Numbered from the stretch's first letter, positions 34,605 through 42,912 are shown. The stretch is DNA of 43,106 bases from Phocaeicola plebeius (GCA_022767125.1 JALEPZ010000040.1:1-43106), one strand, 5' to 3'. A program made the numbers and translations. The notes: generated by a model from the sequence alone, not told the origin.

Positions 34605-35765
34605 TTATTTGAGGCGGCGCAAGTTGCCGAAGGTATCTTTTTCATAAAGATTGCCACTACCGTCTCTGTAGACCGTCTTGCCGGCCGATCCACCAAGGAT
34701 GGCCAGCACAACCAGCGCGATGATAATCTGGATGATGAGCCGGATGATGAGGTAGACAAGACCGCCAATGGCAATGAGCGAGGCGATGACATAGATGATG
34801 GAGAACAGCGATACCCATACGCCCAGTTTGGCGCCATAGGTATTGATATTCCTGCGGAAGGTGTTAACGAATCCGCCCACAAACACGCCCAACATCAACA
34901 GCACGAGCACCATGGTGCTGGCATCTCCCTTCCATCCGAGCAGCCAGTAGACCACAATCATATAGACGATGGCGATGGGCACAGGCAGCACGAAAGCCCA
35001 GACGAGCGAGCGGAGATGGATGCCATTATCATCGTCGGGAAGGTCGGCCGCCACCATCAGCACCGCATCATAAATCTTGATGACATAGAGCTGGGCAGCC
35101 ACCACCAGCACGAAGGGGATGACACGCCACAGGGAACCGAAGAAGCCGTAGCGGTCGTAGTCACACCACCAGAAGACGTCGCCTCCCAGCAATGCATAGC
35201 CACCAATCTCGACGGCTGCTACAAGCAGCAGGCAGACGGGGACAATCATCGGCAGCGAGAGGATGAGATCGGCACGGGGGAACTTGACGGTGACAAAGAA
35301 GAGGATATAGACAAAGGCCAGCAGCCCTACCACGAGCCAGCAAGGGCCGTAGGAGGAGAAGAACTTGCCGAGTTTGGAGTGGCGCAGGCGCTGCTTCAAG
35401 GGCAAGGGGTTTTCCGTCTCTGCCGGGTTGAGTTCGCTCCACTTCAGGTCACTCCTGCTGATTCGGTAGGACCGGTTGCCATGGTCGAAAATCAGGTAAG
35501 AGGAGAGGTTGCTCTTCTTGCAGGTGTCGACCTGGATGACGGTTCCTTTCGACAGCGTCAGCACCTGCCGTTGCTTGTCGGTGGCTTCCTTCCATACGCT
35601 GTCTTTCAGGACTACCCGATAGCAGTTAACCGAATCGGCAAAGAGCGGGTCAACAACATACTGCTGGGCCAGGGCGGCCAGCGGAGCAAAGAGCAGGCAG
35701 AGCCAAAGCAACAGGCACCGTTTTGGCGCGGTCAATCGTCGTGATAGGGTCTTCATTGTCATCAT
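34605..35765 (-). CDS. Polytopic membrane protein of unknown function (chaperone cluster)
   Basis: 386 residues; ATG codons at 35765, 35762 and 35756 are possible starts. An N-terminal signal-like helix ends near ALAQ (about residue 34). A domain of about 100 residues follows with LSKGTVIQVDTC and a YLIFDHGNRSYRISRSDLKW stretch, reminiscent of a small SH3-like barrel. Then come about seven membrane helices (about residues 140-356), the last very long and isoleucine-rich, and a short cytoplasmic tail KTVYRDGSGNLYEKDTFGNL. I recognise no family. It lies 24 bases after the single-span protein and 9 bases before GH43, inside the operon headed by the GrpE-like and Hsp70 genes, suggesting a membrane component of the same system. 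Confidence 0.75.
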   Translation of the reverse strand: MMTMKTLSRRLTAPKRCLLLWLCLLFAPLAALAQQYVVDPLFADSVNCYRVVLKDSVWKEATDKQRQVLTLSKGTVIQVDTCKKSNLSSYLIFDHGNRSYRISRSDLKWSELNPAETENPLPLKQRLRHSKLGKFFSSYGPCWLVVGLLAFVYILFFVTVKFPRADLILSLPMIVPVCLLLVAAVEIGGYALLGGDVFWWCDYDRYGFFGSLWRVIPFVLVVAAQLYVIKIYDAVLMVAADLPDDDNGIHLRSLVWAFVLPVPIAIVYMIVVYWLLGWKGDASTMVLVLLMLGVFVGGFVNTFRRNINTYGAKLGVWVSLFSIIYVIASLIAIGGLVYLIIRLIIQIIIALVVLAILGGSAGKTVYRDGSGNLYEKDTFGNLRRLK

Positions 35766-35789
35766 GTTATGATAAGTTTTACATTTCCT

Positions 35790-37085
35790 CTACATTCCCT
35801 GATAGATTTGGTTTTGGTCCACTTTCTCCAAGCGGAACCCCCCACCCTTCTTCTTGGGCTCAGGCTCCGGCTGGGGTTCAGCGGCAGGTTCCGTCTTCAG
35901 TGTCTGTCCAGGTGCCGTCCGGGGAGTTGTGGCGGGCGAGGTTGCAGGCTTGGCCGAGCTGCCCTCCGACGGTTTGTTGCTGTCCGTTGAGGATCCGCTC
36001 TTCCCCTTTCTTCCCTTCTTGCGTTCCTGCATACCGGGAGTCCTGCCCAGTCCTTCCACCTCTTCGTTCTCCTGTTTCTGGAGCGTCATCTCTGACTGTT
36101 TATCTGTATCGTTGTTGGTGTACGTGCCCTTCATCTCACCGCCGTTGGCGCTGATGGTCATGAAATAATTGCCATTGAGATGATGGTTGATGGTGGCATC
36201 GATGTCGACCAGTCTCACCGTGGTGTTACCGTCCTGCTGGTTGATTTCTCCCTTGAGCCGGTGGGTGACGATGCTGTTGCGGAACTCGACATGGATTCTG
36301 CCAAACACAGCGTTGCCCGAAAGCGAGTCGAGGGTGATGGTGGCAGGGAACGACTGGAGTTTTCCGTTCCAGTGTCCGATGACCTGTTCCTCATAGCCGG
36401 CCCCCGACGGTTGTTCATCCGATGTGAACTTGTTCCATATCCAGTAAACGCCTGCCAGCACAGCCACCAGCAGGAGAATACGTACCAGCCAAGGCTTCCT
36501 AGGCTGATCGCCACCGTTGTTTCCAGTAGAGGTGCCGCTGTTTCCGGAAGCGGTGGTGGTGCCGGTGCGTGTGACCGGCCGCTGCTGTGTTTGCGTGGGA
36601 GTCACCCGCGTGGATGATGATGTCCGCGTATTGGATGGGCGCTGCGTGGATGATGGGCGCTGCTGCTGGTTCTGCGCCTGTCGCTGCTGGGCCTCGCGCA
36701 GCTGTGCCTGCTGCCGCTCTTCACGTCGCCTTCGCTGCTCCTCGGTGAGTTGCGGTCCGCCCTGTGTCTTCTGCATATAGTCGGCAAACTGCTTGAAGGT
36801 CTCCTCATCGGTCGTATACATCTCCCGTGCTACACCACGGAAATCCTTGCTGGCCTGTACCACGTCGAGTTTATTGCTGTGCTTCTTGTCACAGTCAATC
36901 ATGTTCTTCACCATGCGCTCCACGTCGGCACTACACTCTTCGCCAAACTTCTTCTTGCGCCAATAGTTGGTCAGGGCGTTGATGGCTTCAATCTCAGCCC
37001 CATCGAGATACTCCTGGTTCTGCTGCAGTTGCTGCAGGGCCTTGTCCCACAGTTTCATTCGCATCTTGAAGATTGTCTCCTGCAT
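35790..37085 (-). CDS. Single-span membrane protein with helical N-domain and beta-rich C-domain (chaperone cluster)
   Basis: 431 residues, no recognised family. Residues 1-115 are helical (LWDKALQQLQQNQEYLDG, FKQFADYMQKTQGG). A charged coiled-coil and glutamine/arginine-rich run follows (EEQRRRREERQQAQ), then a Ser/Thr-rich linker to about 195, one membrane helix (about 197-219, VRILLLVAVLAGVYWIW), a beta-rich domain of about 110 residues with IGHWNGKL and GEMKGTYTN, which looks lipocalin-like, and a basic proline-rich tail ending in YQGM. No HPD motif is present, so it is not an ordinary J-protein. It lies 133 bases after the Hsp70 gene with a hairpin between them and may tether the chaperone to the inner membrane; this is inference. 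Confidence 0.75.
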   Translation of the reverse strand: MQETIFKMRMKLWDKALQQLQQNQEYLDGAEIEAINALTNYWRKKKFGEECSADVERMVKNMIDCDKKHSNKLDVVQASKDFRGVAREMYTTDEETFKQFADYMQKTQGGPQLTEEQRRRREERQQAQLREAQQRQAQNQQQRPSSTQRPSNTRTSSSTRVTPTQTQQRPVTRTGTTTASGNSGTSTGNNGGDQPRKPWLVRILLLVAVLAGVYWIWNKFTSDEQPSGAGYEEQVIGHWNGKLQSFPATITLDSLSGNAVFGRIHVEFRNSIVTHRLKGEINQQDGNTTVRLVDIDATINHHLNGNYFMTISANGGEMKGTYTNNDTDKQSEMTLQKQENEEVEGLGRTPGMQERKKGRKGKSGSSTDSNKPSEGSSAKPATSPATTPRTAPGQTLKTEPAAEPQPEPEPKKKGGGFRLEKVDQNQIYQGM

Positions 37086-37141
37086 ATCTTTCTATTCGGT
37101 TCTACTGAAAAAAAATGGGTTCAACTGATAAAAACGGGAAA

Positions 37142-37200
37142 AGGTGGGTCAAGATGGAAGGCCACCATTGTCTGGCGACACTCCATGCGAAGACCCACCT
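37142..37200 (-). promoter_or_regulatory. Hairpin between the Hsp70 gene and the single-span membrane-protein gene
   Basis: AGGTGGGTC (37142-37150) and GACCCACCT (37192-37200) are perfect nine-base complements around a 41-base loop. It starts 19 bases after the Hsp70 stop; with no T-tract it may lower read-through or protect the upstream transcript so that chaperone genes are made in excess over membrane genes. Confidence 0.45.
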
Positions 37201-37218
37201 GTCTATGAGGTTGAAGAG

Positions 37219-38817
37219 TTATTCAACGGAAATCTTGGCCACGGCAGCGATGGCATCGTCGAGTTCCTCGCGCGACTTCACACCGTTGATCTTCAAGGTA
37301 AAGTCGATGGCCTCCTGCCCCACATTGGCGTGGACATGGAGAATACCCTCATTGTCAACCTCGAACACCACATCGATTCGGGTTCCCTTGGGCCAGTTCT
37401 GCGTGATTTGGAGCACCCGGTCTTCGAGCATCGTGCAGAAGCGCTCTTCCACCATATCCTCCGTTTCGGGATTGGTGAAGTCGCTCTCGAACACCTTCAT
37501 CGACACCTGTCGCTGGTTATCGAATCCGGTGGTAAAGGTATCTACCACCTTGGTGGGCAGCGAGGTGTTGGCGAAGACGAGGTTTTTCACCATCGGGTTG
37601 CCGTTGGAATCGTTGCAGTCTGTACCATAGGTCTTGCTGGTGACATTCACCACGCGGGCTCTCGGCCCTTTGATGGGTGCGGGACGTTCGTCGATGTTGC
37701 CCTCCTCATAGTCTTCCATGGCCTGTGAGTAGGCAGCGTTCATGGCATAGATGGCGGCACCCTTGGCCACACACTGGTCGGGATCGCTGAGCTTGGCGTC
37801 GCAGTTGAACTCGGCATCAAGCCGCTGCTTCACCTGTGGCATACGGCTGCTGCCTCCCACGAGCAGGAACTCCAGTTCGTCGTTGTAACCCTTCTGTCGG
37901 GCGATGTCAATGGTCTTGTGGGTGCAGTCGATGGTCTCTTCCAGATGGTTCTTGGTGAGGGCGTCGAAGATTTCGCGCGACACCTCGAAACGGGCCGAAA
38001 GGCCGTCATACTGTACGTTGCACTTCACGGTCTCCTTCGACGAGAGCAGTTTCTTCTTGTTCTCGGCTTCGAGCAGCAGGGTGTTCTTGAGCACCTCGTC
38101 GTCCATGGTATAGGAGGTGCCGTTCTGTTCGTTGAAGTTGTCGAGCATGAACTGTGCGAAGTCGGTGTCCCAGTCCACACCGCCGAGGTGGTGGTCACCG
38201 CCGGTGGCAATCACCTTGATGGCACCATTGTTCACATTGATGATGGTCACGTCGAAGGTACCGCCTCCGAGGTCATACACGAGCACGGTCTTCTTCTCGG
38301 TCGTCTTCATGCCGTATGCGATGGCGGCAGCAGTGGGCTCGTTGATGATACCCAGCACGTTGAGTCCGGCAATCTCTCCGGCCTGCTTGGTCTGCATGCG
38401 CTCCTTGGTGCCGAAATAGGCTGGACAGGTAATCACGACATCGTTCACGGGTTCGGGATTGTCGCCCAGGTCGTTGGCATCCTGTACGAGTTTCTTGAGG
38501 ATGAGGGCCGAGATTTCAGAGGGGTCACGGTGATAGGGGAAGGTGTTGGTGGCCTTGTCGAAGGCGGCATCCACACCCATGCTGCGCTTGATGAAGCTCA
38601 CGGTGTTCTGGGGCTCGGTCACGAGCATGCCTTTGGCATCGGCTCCCACAATACTCTTGTCTTCACTCTCGAAATAGACAACGGAGGGGGTGGTGAGACT
38701 GCCGTCGAAGTTGGTGAGCACTACCGCCTGGTCAAACTTGTCCATCTGTGCGATACAGCTATAGGTGGTTCCCAGGTCAATGCCGTAGACGGCACGGGTT
38801 TTATCAAATTCTGCCAT
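37219..38817 (-). CDS. Divergent Hsp70 (DnaK-like) without a full lid domain
   Basis: 532 residues, against about 630 for DnaK. The ATPase domain has all phosphate-binding signatures: GIDLGTTYS (about residues 13-21), VYDLGGGTFDVT (about 180-191) and FLLVGGSSRMPQV (about 317-329), plus GIINEPTAAAIAYG. A substrate-binding beta domain follows (about 385-505), with VVNVTSKTYG and IDVVFEVDNEGILHVHA. The chain ends about 25 residues later, so the alpha-helical lid and C-terminal EEVD-like tail are missing. It lies 56 bases after the GrpE-like gene. It is unlikely to be the housekeeping DnaK; a dedicated client or membrane partner in the same operon is inferred. Confidence 0.92.
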   Translation of the reverse strand: MAEFDKTRAVYGIDLGTTYSCIAQMDKFDQAVVLTNFDGSLTTPSVVYFESEDKSIVGADAKGMLVTEPQNTVSFIKRSMGVDAAFDKATNTFPYHRDPSEISALILKKLVQDANDLGDNPEPVNDVVITCPAYFGTKERMQTKQAGEIAGLNVLGIINEPTAAAIAYGMKTTEKKTVLVYDLGGGTFDVTIINVNNGAIKVIATGGDHHLGGVDWDTDFAQFMLDNFNEQNGTSYTMDDEVLKNTLLLEAENKKKLLSSKETVKCNVQYDGLSARFEVSREIFDALTKNHLEETIDCTHKTIDIARQKGYNDELEFLLVGGSSRMPQVKQRLDAEFNCDAKLSDPDQCVAKGAAIYAMNAAYSQAMEDYEEGNIDERPAPIKGPRARVVNVTSKTYGTDCNDSNGNPMVKNLVFANTSLPTKVVDTFTTGFDNQRQVSMKVFESDFTNPETEDMVEERFCTMLEDRVLQITQNWPKGTRIDVVFEVDNEGILHVHANVGQEAIDFTLKINGVKSREELDDAIAAVAKISVE

Positions 38818-38873
38818 GATAATTGATGTATATTATAGGTTACTGATTTTCTGAAATTTATCTGTTGTTTCTC

Positions 38874-39677
38874 TTATTTCTGGGGATTGGGGGCAACGGT
38901 GAGCTTGTAGACCTTGATTTTGGCCTGACGGATGATGCGTCCGGTCTCATAGTTGCGGAAACCGCAGGCGATACATGCCGCCACGGTATTGGCCTTGGCG
39001 GGGTCATCGGTGGCTTCGGTCTTGAGCGCTTTTTGCTCCTTGGGCTTGTAGTCGTCGCCGGGCTGTGGGGTGAAACACTCGATGGAATACTGGTCTTCGA
39101 GCAAGTCGGAGATAAACAGCATATTGTTTTCGAGGAGCCGCTTCAGCGCCTTCACATCCACTGTTTCGTCATCGGGGTTGAGATGGCTGTTGGTATCGGC
39201 CACCCGCTCATACACCTGGATGATGTCGGCCAGATAGCCCTTGGTCAGGTCTTCAAGGAAGCCTTTCTTGTACTGTTGCAGTTCGTGGTGGAGTTCCTTG
39301 ACCATCTTCTCCTGGTAGGCGGCATTGTCGACGGCCTCGGCCAGTTTGGCCACCTGCACCTTCAGTTCTTCCAACTGCTTGCAGCAGTCACAGGAGGCGA
39401 CTGCTTCCTGGGGCACTACTGTTTCCACGGGTTTCTCGGCAGCGGGAGTTTCAGGGGTCACAGGAGTTTCAGAGGTCACAGGAGTTTCAGAGGTCTCAAC
39501 CGCAGACTCGGCAGTTTGCTCGGGTTCTGTCTCTCCGGCAGTTGCTGAGCCCACCTCCATAGGCTCTGCATCTGCAGGCGTTTCAATCCGCTCAAGAATT
39601 CCTTGTACTTGGCGCTTCAGGTTTATAACATCTTCCTTCAAAGAAGCAAGTTCTGTGTCGTTCGTGAAAAGGCCCAT
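38874..39677 (-). CDS. GrpE-like nucleotide exchange factor with long N-terminal extension
   Basis: 267 residues from the ATG at 39677 (MGLFTNDTELASL); an upstream ATG would lie inside the promoter box. A short coiled coil (residues 6-32) is followed by a Thr/Glu/Pro-rich spacer, a CDCC motif and a second coiled coil (about 110-150). The C-terminal part matches the GrpE beta domain: ECFTPQPGDDYKPKEQKAL, then a VAACIACGFRNYETGRIIRQ segment and AKIKVYKL, comparable with GrpE's GY.L.DRVLRPA.V.V pattern. It probably releases ADP from the adjacent Hsp70. The cysteine pairs (CDCC, CIAC) are unusual for GrpE. It heads the operon, with a good promoter. Confidence 0.75.
   Translation of the reverse strand: MGLFTNDTELASLKEDVINLKRQVQGILERIETPADAEPMEVGSATAGETEPEQTAESAVETSETPVTSETPVTPETPAAEKPVETVVPQEAVASCDCCKQLEELKVQVAKLAEAVDNAAYQEKMVKELHHELQQYKKGFLEDLTKGYLADIIQVYERVADTNSHLNPDDETVDVKALKRLLENNMLFISDLLEDQYSIECFTPQPGDDYKPKEQKALKTEATDDPAKANTVAACIACGFRNYETGRIIRQAKIKVYKLTVAPNPQK
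39442..39495 (-). repeat. 18-base tandem repeat inside the GrpE-like gene
   Basis: ACAGGAGTTTCAGAGGTC occurs perfectly at 39460-39477 and 39478-39495, with a degenerate third copy at 39442-39459. In protein it makes the TSETPV/TPETPA spacer. The multiple of three keeps frame, so copy number could vary between strains. Confidence 0.75.
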
Positions 39678-39725
39678 AATCGGTTGTTTTATGTTATTAT
39701 TATTGGATGTTTTCCTTATCGTCTG

Positions 39726-39756
39726 CAAATATAATGAAAAATACTGATTCTTCCAA
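39726..39756 (-). promoter_or_regulatory. Promoter of the GrpE-Hsp70-membrane operon
   Basis: Minus strand: TTGG (39753-39756), 19 bases, TATATTTG (39726-39733), 49 bases before the ATG at 39677. Confidence 0.7.
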
Positions 39757-39780
39757 CTTTTTGTCGTTATTTTTTTTATG

Positions 39781-39809
39781 TGTCAACTGATTGCCCTATT
39801 CAGTTGACA
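39781..39809. promoter_or_regulatory. Possible operator in the chaperone/SNF2 divergent region
   Basis: TGTCAACTGA (39781-39790) and TCAGTTGACA (39800-39809) are perfect ten-base complements; CAACTGATT also repeats directly at 39784 and 39808. It lies 25 bases upstream of the -33 box of the chaperone operon. The 485-base region between the two divergent genes holds this dyad and two promoters but no supported gene. Confidence 0.5.
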
Positions 39810-40014
39810 ACTGATTCTGGTAGTGTAAAAAAAAAGAGACTCAGATACAATCGGTTCAAATCGTCCTTCGTTATTGGATTCACTTTTCGCAAATGAATGA
39901 TGAACGGATGTAAAGATTGTTATTTTATAACGAATTTACAGGTTGTACATGGGTTGGGTCGGGACTACCGTCTAAGTGCAGGCCAGCAAGGACGGAACTT
40001 TTTCCTTGAAAGAG

Positions 40015-40045
40015 TTGGGCGGAATCGTTTAATTTTGTACCTTTG
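40015..40045 (+). promoter_or_regulatory. Promoter of the SWIM/SNF2 helicase gene
   Basis: TTGG (40015-40018), 19 bases, TACCTTTG (40038-40045), giving a leader of about 110 bases before the ATG at 40163. Confidence 0.7.
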
Positions 40046-40162
40046 CCGTCGAAACAGCAGCATCATCAACAAAGGGTATGGGACACACCCTCGGAGATTG
40101 GTCCATCCTCTGACACCCTTTTGAGCATTTATCATCTATTAACCGAATATTACCCTTAAGAA

Positions 40163-42778
40163 ATGGCACAACGTAAGCAGACAGACAAGGAGAAAAAGAC
40201 GAAGAAGACCAGGAAGAAGACCGTCAGGAAACTCTCTGATATCGTCAAACCCGAGCATATGACCGTAGAGGAGTGGCAGGTGGCACTGCGCCAGCAGTCG
40301 GCCCGCGACGAGTCTTTTGTCATCCATGCGGTAGACGAAAGAGTGGCACCAGGTGAATACAGCGTGAAGAACCCCGCCACAAGGCAGACCTACAAGGTGG
40401 TCTATCGGGGAGAGAAAAGCCCGTGGAACTACTGCTCGTGTCTCGACTTCAAGACTTCGCAGCTTGGAACCTGCAAACATATCGAAGCCACGAAGATGTG
40501 GCTTGCCGGGAGCACGAGACACCATGTCCATCGCTCCGTTCCGGCCTATACGTCGGTCTACCTCTCTTACAAGGAAGGGCGCGCGGTACGAATCCGCATA
40601 GGCGCTGACCAGGAAGAAGCCTTCCGGGAGTTGGCCCGCGGCTATTTCGATGAGGCCGGTTATCTTTTGCCGAATGCCTACCGCTCGTTCCCCCGATTCC
40701 TTGAACAGGCGAGGGCCATCAGCGATACCTTCAGATGCTATCACGATGCGCTCGACTTTGTGCTCGAGATGCGCGAAGCCGACACCCGGAGCGACATCGT
40801 CGAGGGACTTTCAGATACCGTCCTCGACTCCCTGCTCAGCGTGAAACTGTTTCCCTATCAGAAGGAGGGAGTGAGATTTGCTGTCGGGAAGGGACGGGTA
40901 CTCATTGCCGACGAGATGGGATTGGGAAAGACCATACAGGCCATAGCCACGGCCGAAGTGTTCAGGGCCAACAGGCTTGTCGACGAGGTATTGGTGGTGT
41001 GTCCCACCTCGCTGAAATACCAGTGGAAGAGGGAGATAGAGCGTTTTGCCGGATCCGATGTCCTGGTGATTGAAGGCAATGCCGTAAAGCGCAAACAGCT
41101 GTACCAACAGCATGCAAGCTATAAGGTGGTTTCCTATAATGCCATGTCGAATGATGTGAAATATCTGGGGAAACTCGAGACCGACATGGTGATCATGGAT
41201 GAGGTGCAGCGGCTGAAAAACTGGAACACCCAGATAGCCATCGCCGCCCGGCGTATCGATGCCCGCTATGCCGTAGCGTTGTCGGGCACTCCGCTCGAGA
41301 ACAAACTGGAAGAACTGTTCTCCGTCATGGAACTGGTAGACCAGTACTGCCTCGGCCCCTACTATAAGTTCCGTCAGGAATGTATCGTCACCAATGAGAC
41401 CGGCAAGGTCTTGGGCTACAAGAACCTGAATGCCGTGGGCGAACTTGCGCGCGAACGGCTCATACGCCGGAGAAAACATGATGTGGAACTGCAACTGCCC
41501 GCCCGTCAGGACAAGAACCTGTTTGTGCCCATGACCCAGCAGCAGATGGACATCCACGAGGAGTGTGCCGCCATCGTTGCCCGCCTCATCCACAAATGGA
41601 ACACGCACCATTTCCTCTCAGAGTCTGACAGGCGCAAGCTGCTGCTCAATCTCAACATCATGCGCATGGTATGCGACAGTACCTATATCCTCGACCAGAA
41701 GACGCGCTATGACGTGAAGATTGGCGAGACGATGAATATCATCGGCGATATCCTGCAGGGCACCGACTGCAAAGTGGTGGTCTTCAGCCAGTGGGAGCGC
41801 ATGACCCGCCTCCTGGCCATGGAACTCGAGAGGCTGGACGTAGACTACGAGTATCTTCATGGAGGTGTCCCCTCCGTGAAGCGTGGAGAGATGACCCGAC
41901 GCTTCCAGGACAATGTTGACTGCCGGGTGTTCATCTCTACAGATGCCGGCAGCACGGGACTCAATCTCCAAACCGCATCCATCATCATCAACCTCGACCT
42001 GCCGTGGAACCCGGCTGTCCTCGAACAGCGCATCGGACGCATCTACCGCTTGGGGCAACAGCGCAACATCCAGGTCATCAACCTCGTGGCTACGGGAACC
42101 ATCGAAGAAAGGATGATCGGCAAACTGCGGTTCAAGCAGAACATGTTCGAGGGGGTCCTCGACAATGGCGATGACTCCATCTTCGTTTCCGATGATAAGT
42201 TCAAGGATATAGTCAATCTGTTTGGAGGTATAATCGAAAAAGAAGAGGGCGAAGAAGAAACGGCCATCATCGATGCCGGGGAAATGGAACAGGCAGCCGA
42301 CGAACAACCCGAACAGGAACAACCCGAACAGGAAGAATCGACAGAGACTTCTGCCGACAAAGAGAACAAGCCGCATGGAGATGAATCCAGCGAGGCTTCG
42401 CGTGGCGGTTCTTCTCAAGATAATGATGAATCATCCCATGACGAGTCTTCTCTTGATGTATCAACCCATGACAGATCTTCCCATGATGAATCATCCCGTG
42501 AGGAATCATCTCATGACGGATCTTCTCTTGGCGATTCCAACGAACCCGTTTCCTCGCCGGAAGATGCTGACAGCCCCGAAGCCCTTGTTGCACAAGGCGT
42601 GAAATTCTTCAGCGGAATGGCCAAGGCTCTGCAATCGCCCGAAGCAACGCACCGCTTGGTGGACAGCATCGTCAAAACCGATGAGGTAACAGGCAAGACC
42701 CATATCAACATTCCGGTAGAAAGTAAAGAGAGTGTGCTGCAGGTATTGTCGGTCATCTCTAAACTGTTCATCAAATAG
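40163..42778 (+). CDS. SWIM zinc finger / SNF2-family helicase
   Basis: 871 residues. A lysine-rich start is followed by a SWIM zinc finger (CSC at about 91-93, GTCKH at about 105-109). The SNF2 motor follows: ADEMGLGKTIQ (Walker A, about 249-259), MDEVQRLKN (motif II about 345, DEVQ in place of DEAH), SGTPLENKLEELFSVM, STDAGSTGLNLQ and EQRIGRIYRLGQQR (motif VI, about 620). From about 700 to 810 the chain is acidic and repetitive, then a last 60-residue conserved-looking helical domain ends in SKLFIK. Such motors translocate on double-stranded DNA and remodel bound proteins. It is divergent from the GrpE/Hsp70 operon. The target is unknown; defence, transcription recycling or chaperone-coupled remodelling are all possible. 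Confidence 0.92.
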   Translation: MAQRKQTDKEKKTKKTRKKTVRKLSDIVKPEHMTVEEWQVALRQQSARDESFVIHAVDERVAPGEYSVKNPATRQTYKVVYRGEKSPWNYCSCLDFKTSQLGTCKHIEATKMWLAGSTRHHVHRSVPAYTSVYLSYKEGRAVRIRIGADQEEAFRELARGYFDEAGYLLPNAYRSFPRFLEQARAISDTFRCYHDALDFVLEMREADTRSDIVEGLSDTVLDSLLSVKLFPYQKEGVRFAVGKGRVLIADEMGLGKTIQAIATAEVFRANRLVDEVLVVCPTSLKYQWKREIERFAGSDVLVIEGNAVKRKQLYQQHASYKVVSYNAMSNDVKYLGKLETDMVIMDEVQRLKNWNTQIAIAARRIDARYAVALSGTPLENKLEELFSVMELVDQYCLGPYYKFRQECIVTNETGKVLGYKNLNAVGELARERLIRRRKHDVELQLPARQDKNLFVPMTQQQMDIHEECAAIVARLIHKWNTHHFLSESDRRKLLLNLNIMRMVCDSTYILDQKTRYDVKIGETMNIIGDILQGTDCKVVVFSQWERMTRLLAMELERLDVDYEYLHGGVPSVKRGEMTRRFQDNVDCRVFISTDAGSTGLNLQTASIIINLDLPWNPAVLEQRIGRIYRLGQQRNIQVINLVATGTIEERMIGKLRFKQNMFEGVLDNGDDSIFVSDDKFKDIVNLFGGIIEKEEGEEETAIIDAGEMEQAADEQPEQEQPEQEESTETSADKENKPHGDESSEASRGGSSQDNDESSHDESSLDVSTHDRSSHDESSREESSHDGSSLGDSNEPVSSPEDADSPEALVAQGVKFFSGMAKALQSPEATHRLVDSIVKTDEVTGKTHINIPVESKESVLQVLSVISKLFIK
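42420..42532 (+). repeat. Degenerate tandem repeat coding HDESS-type units
   Basis: About seven units of roughly 15 bases, with variants of CCATGATGAATCATC, encode SHDESS, THDRSS, REESS and SHDGSS. It forms the Ser/Asp/His tail of the SNF2 protein; unit size keeps reading frame. Confidence 0.7.
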
Positions 42779-42912
42779 TAACTTTCAAAACAGAAAAAAT
42801 CTCCATACAACAACTGAGACAGCCTAACCATAACCCAAAAATGAAGGCGAAATTTTGAATTATGAATCATAGGTCGAGTAGAGCGAGGGAGTTTCACCCT
42901 CACCCTCTCACA

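Noticed and set aside
33642-35744. 700-codon open frame on the plus strand
   Set aside because: It is antisense to the GH43 and polytopic membrane genes, lacks recognisable domains, and has His/Asp/Gly-rich composition typical of a mirrored frame.
39897-40124. 75-codon plus-strand frame before the SNF2 gene
   Set aside because: It runs across the TTGG-N19-TACCTTTG promoter, so a gene there is unlikely; no family likeness.
42420-42532. CRISPR-like regular repeats
   Set aside because: Units are contiguous, degenerate and in frame with the SNF2 tail; there are no spacers.
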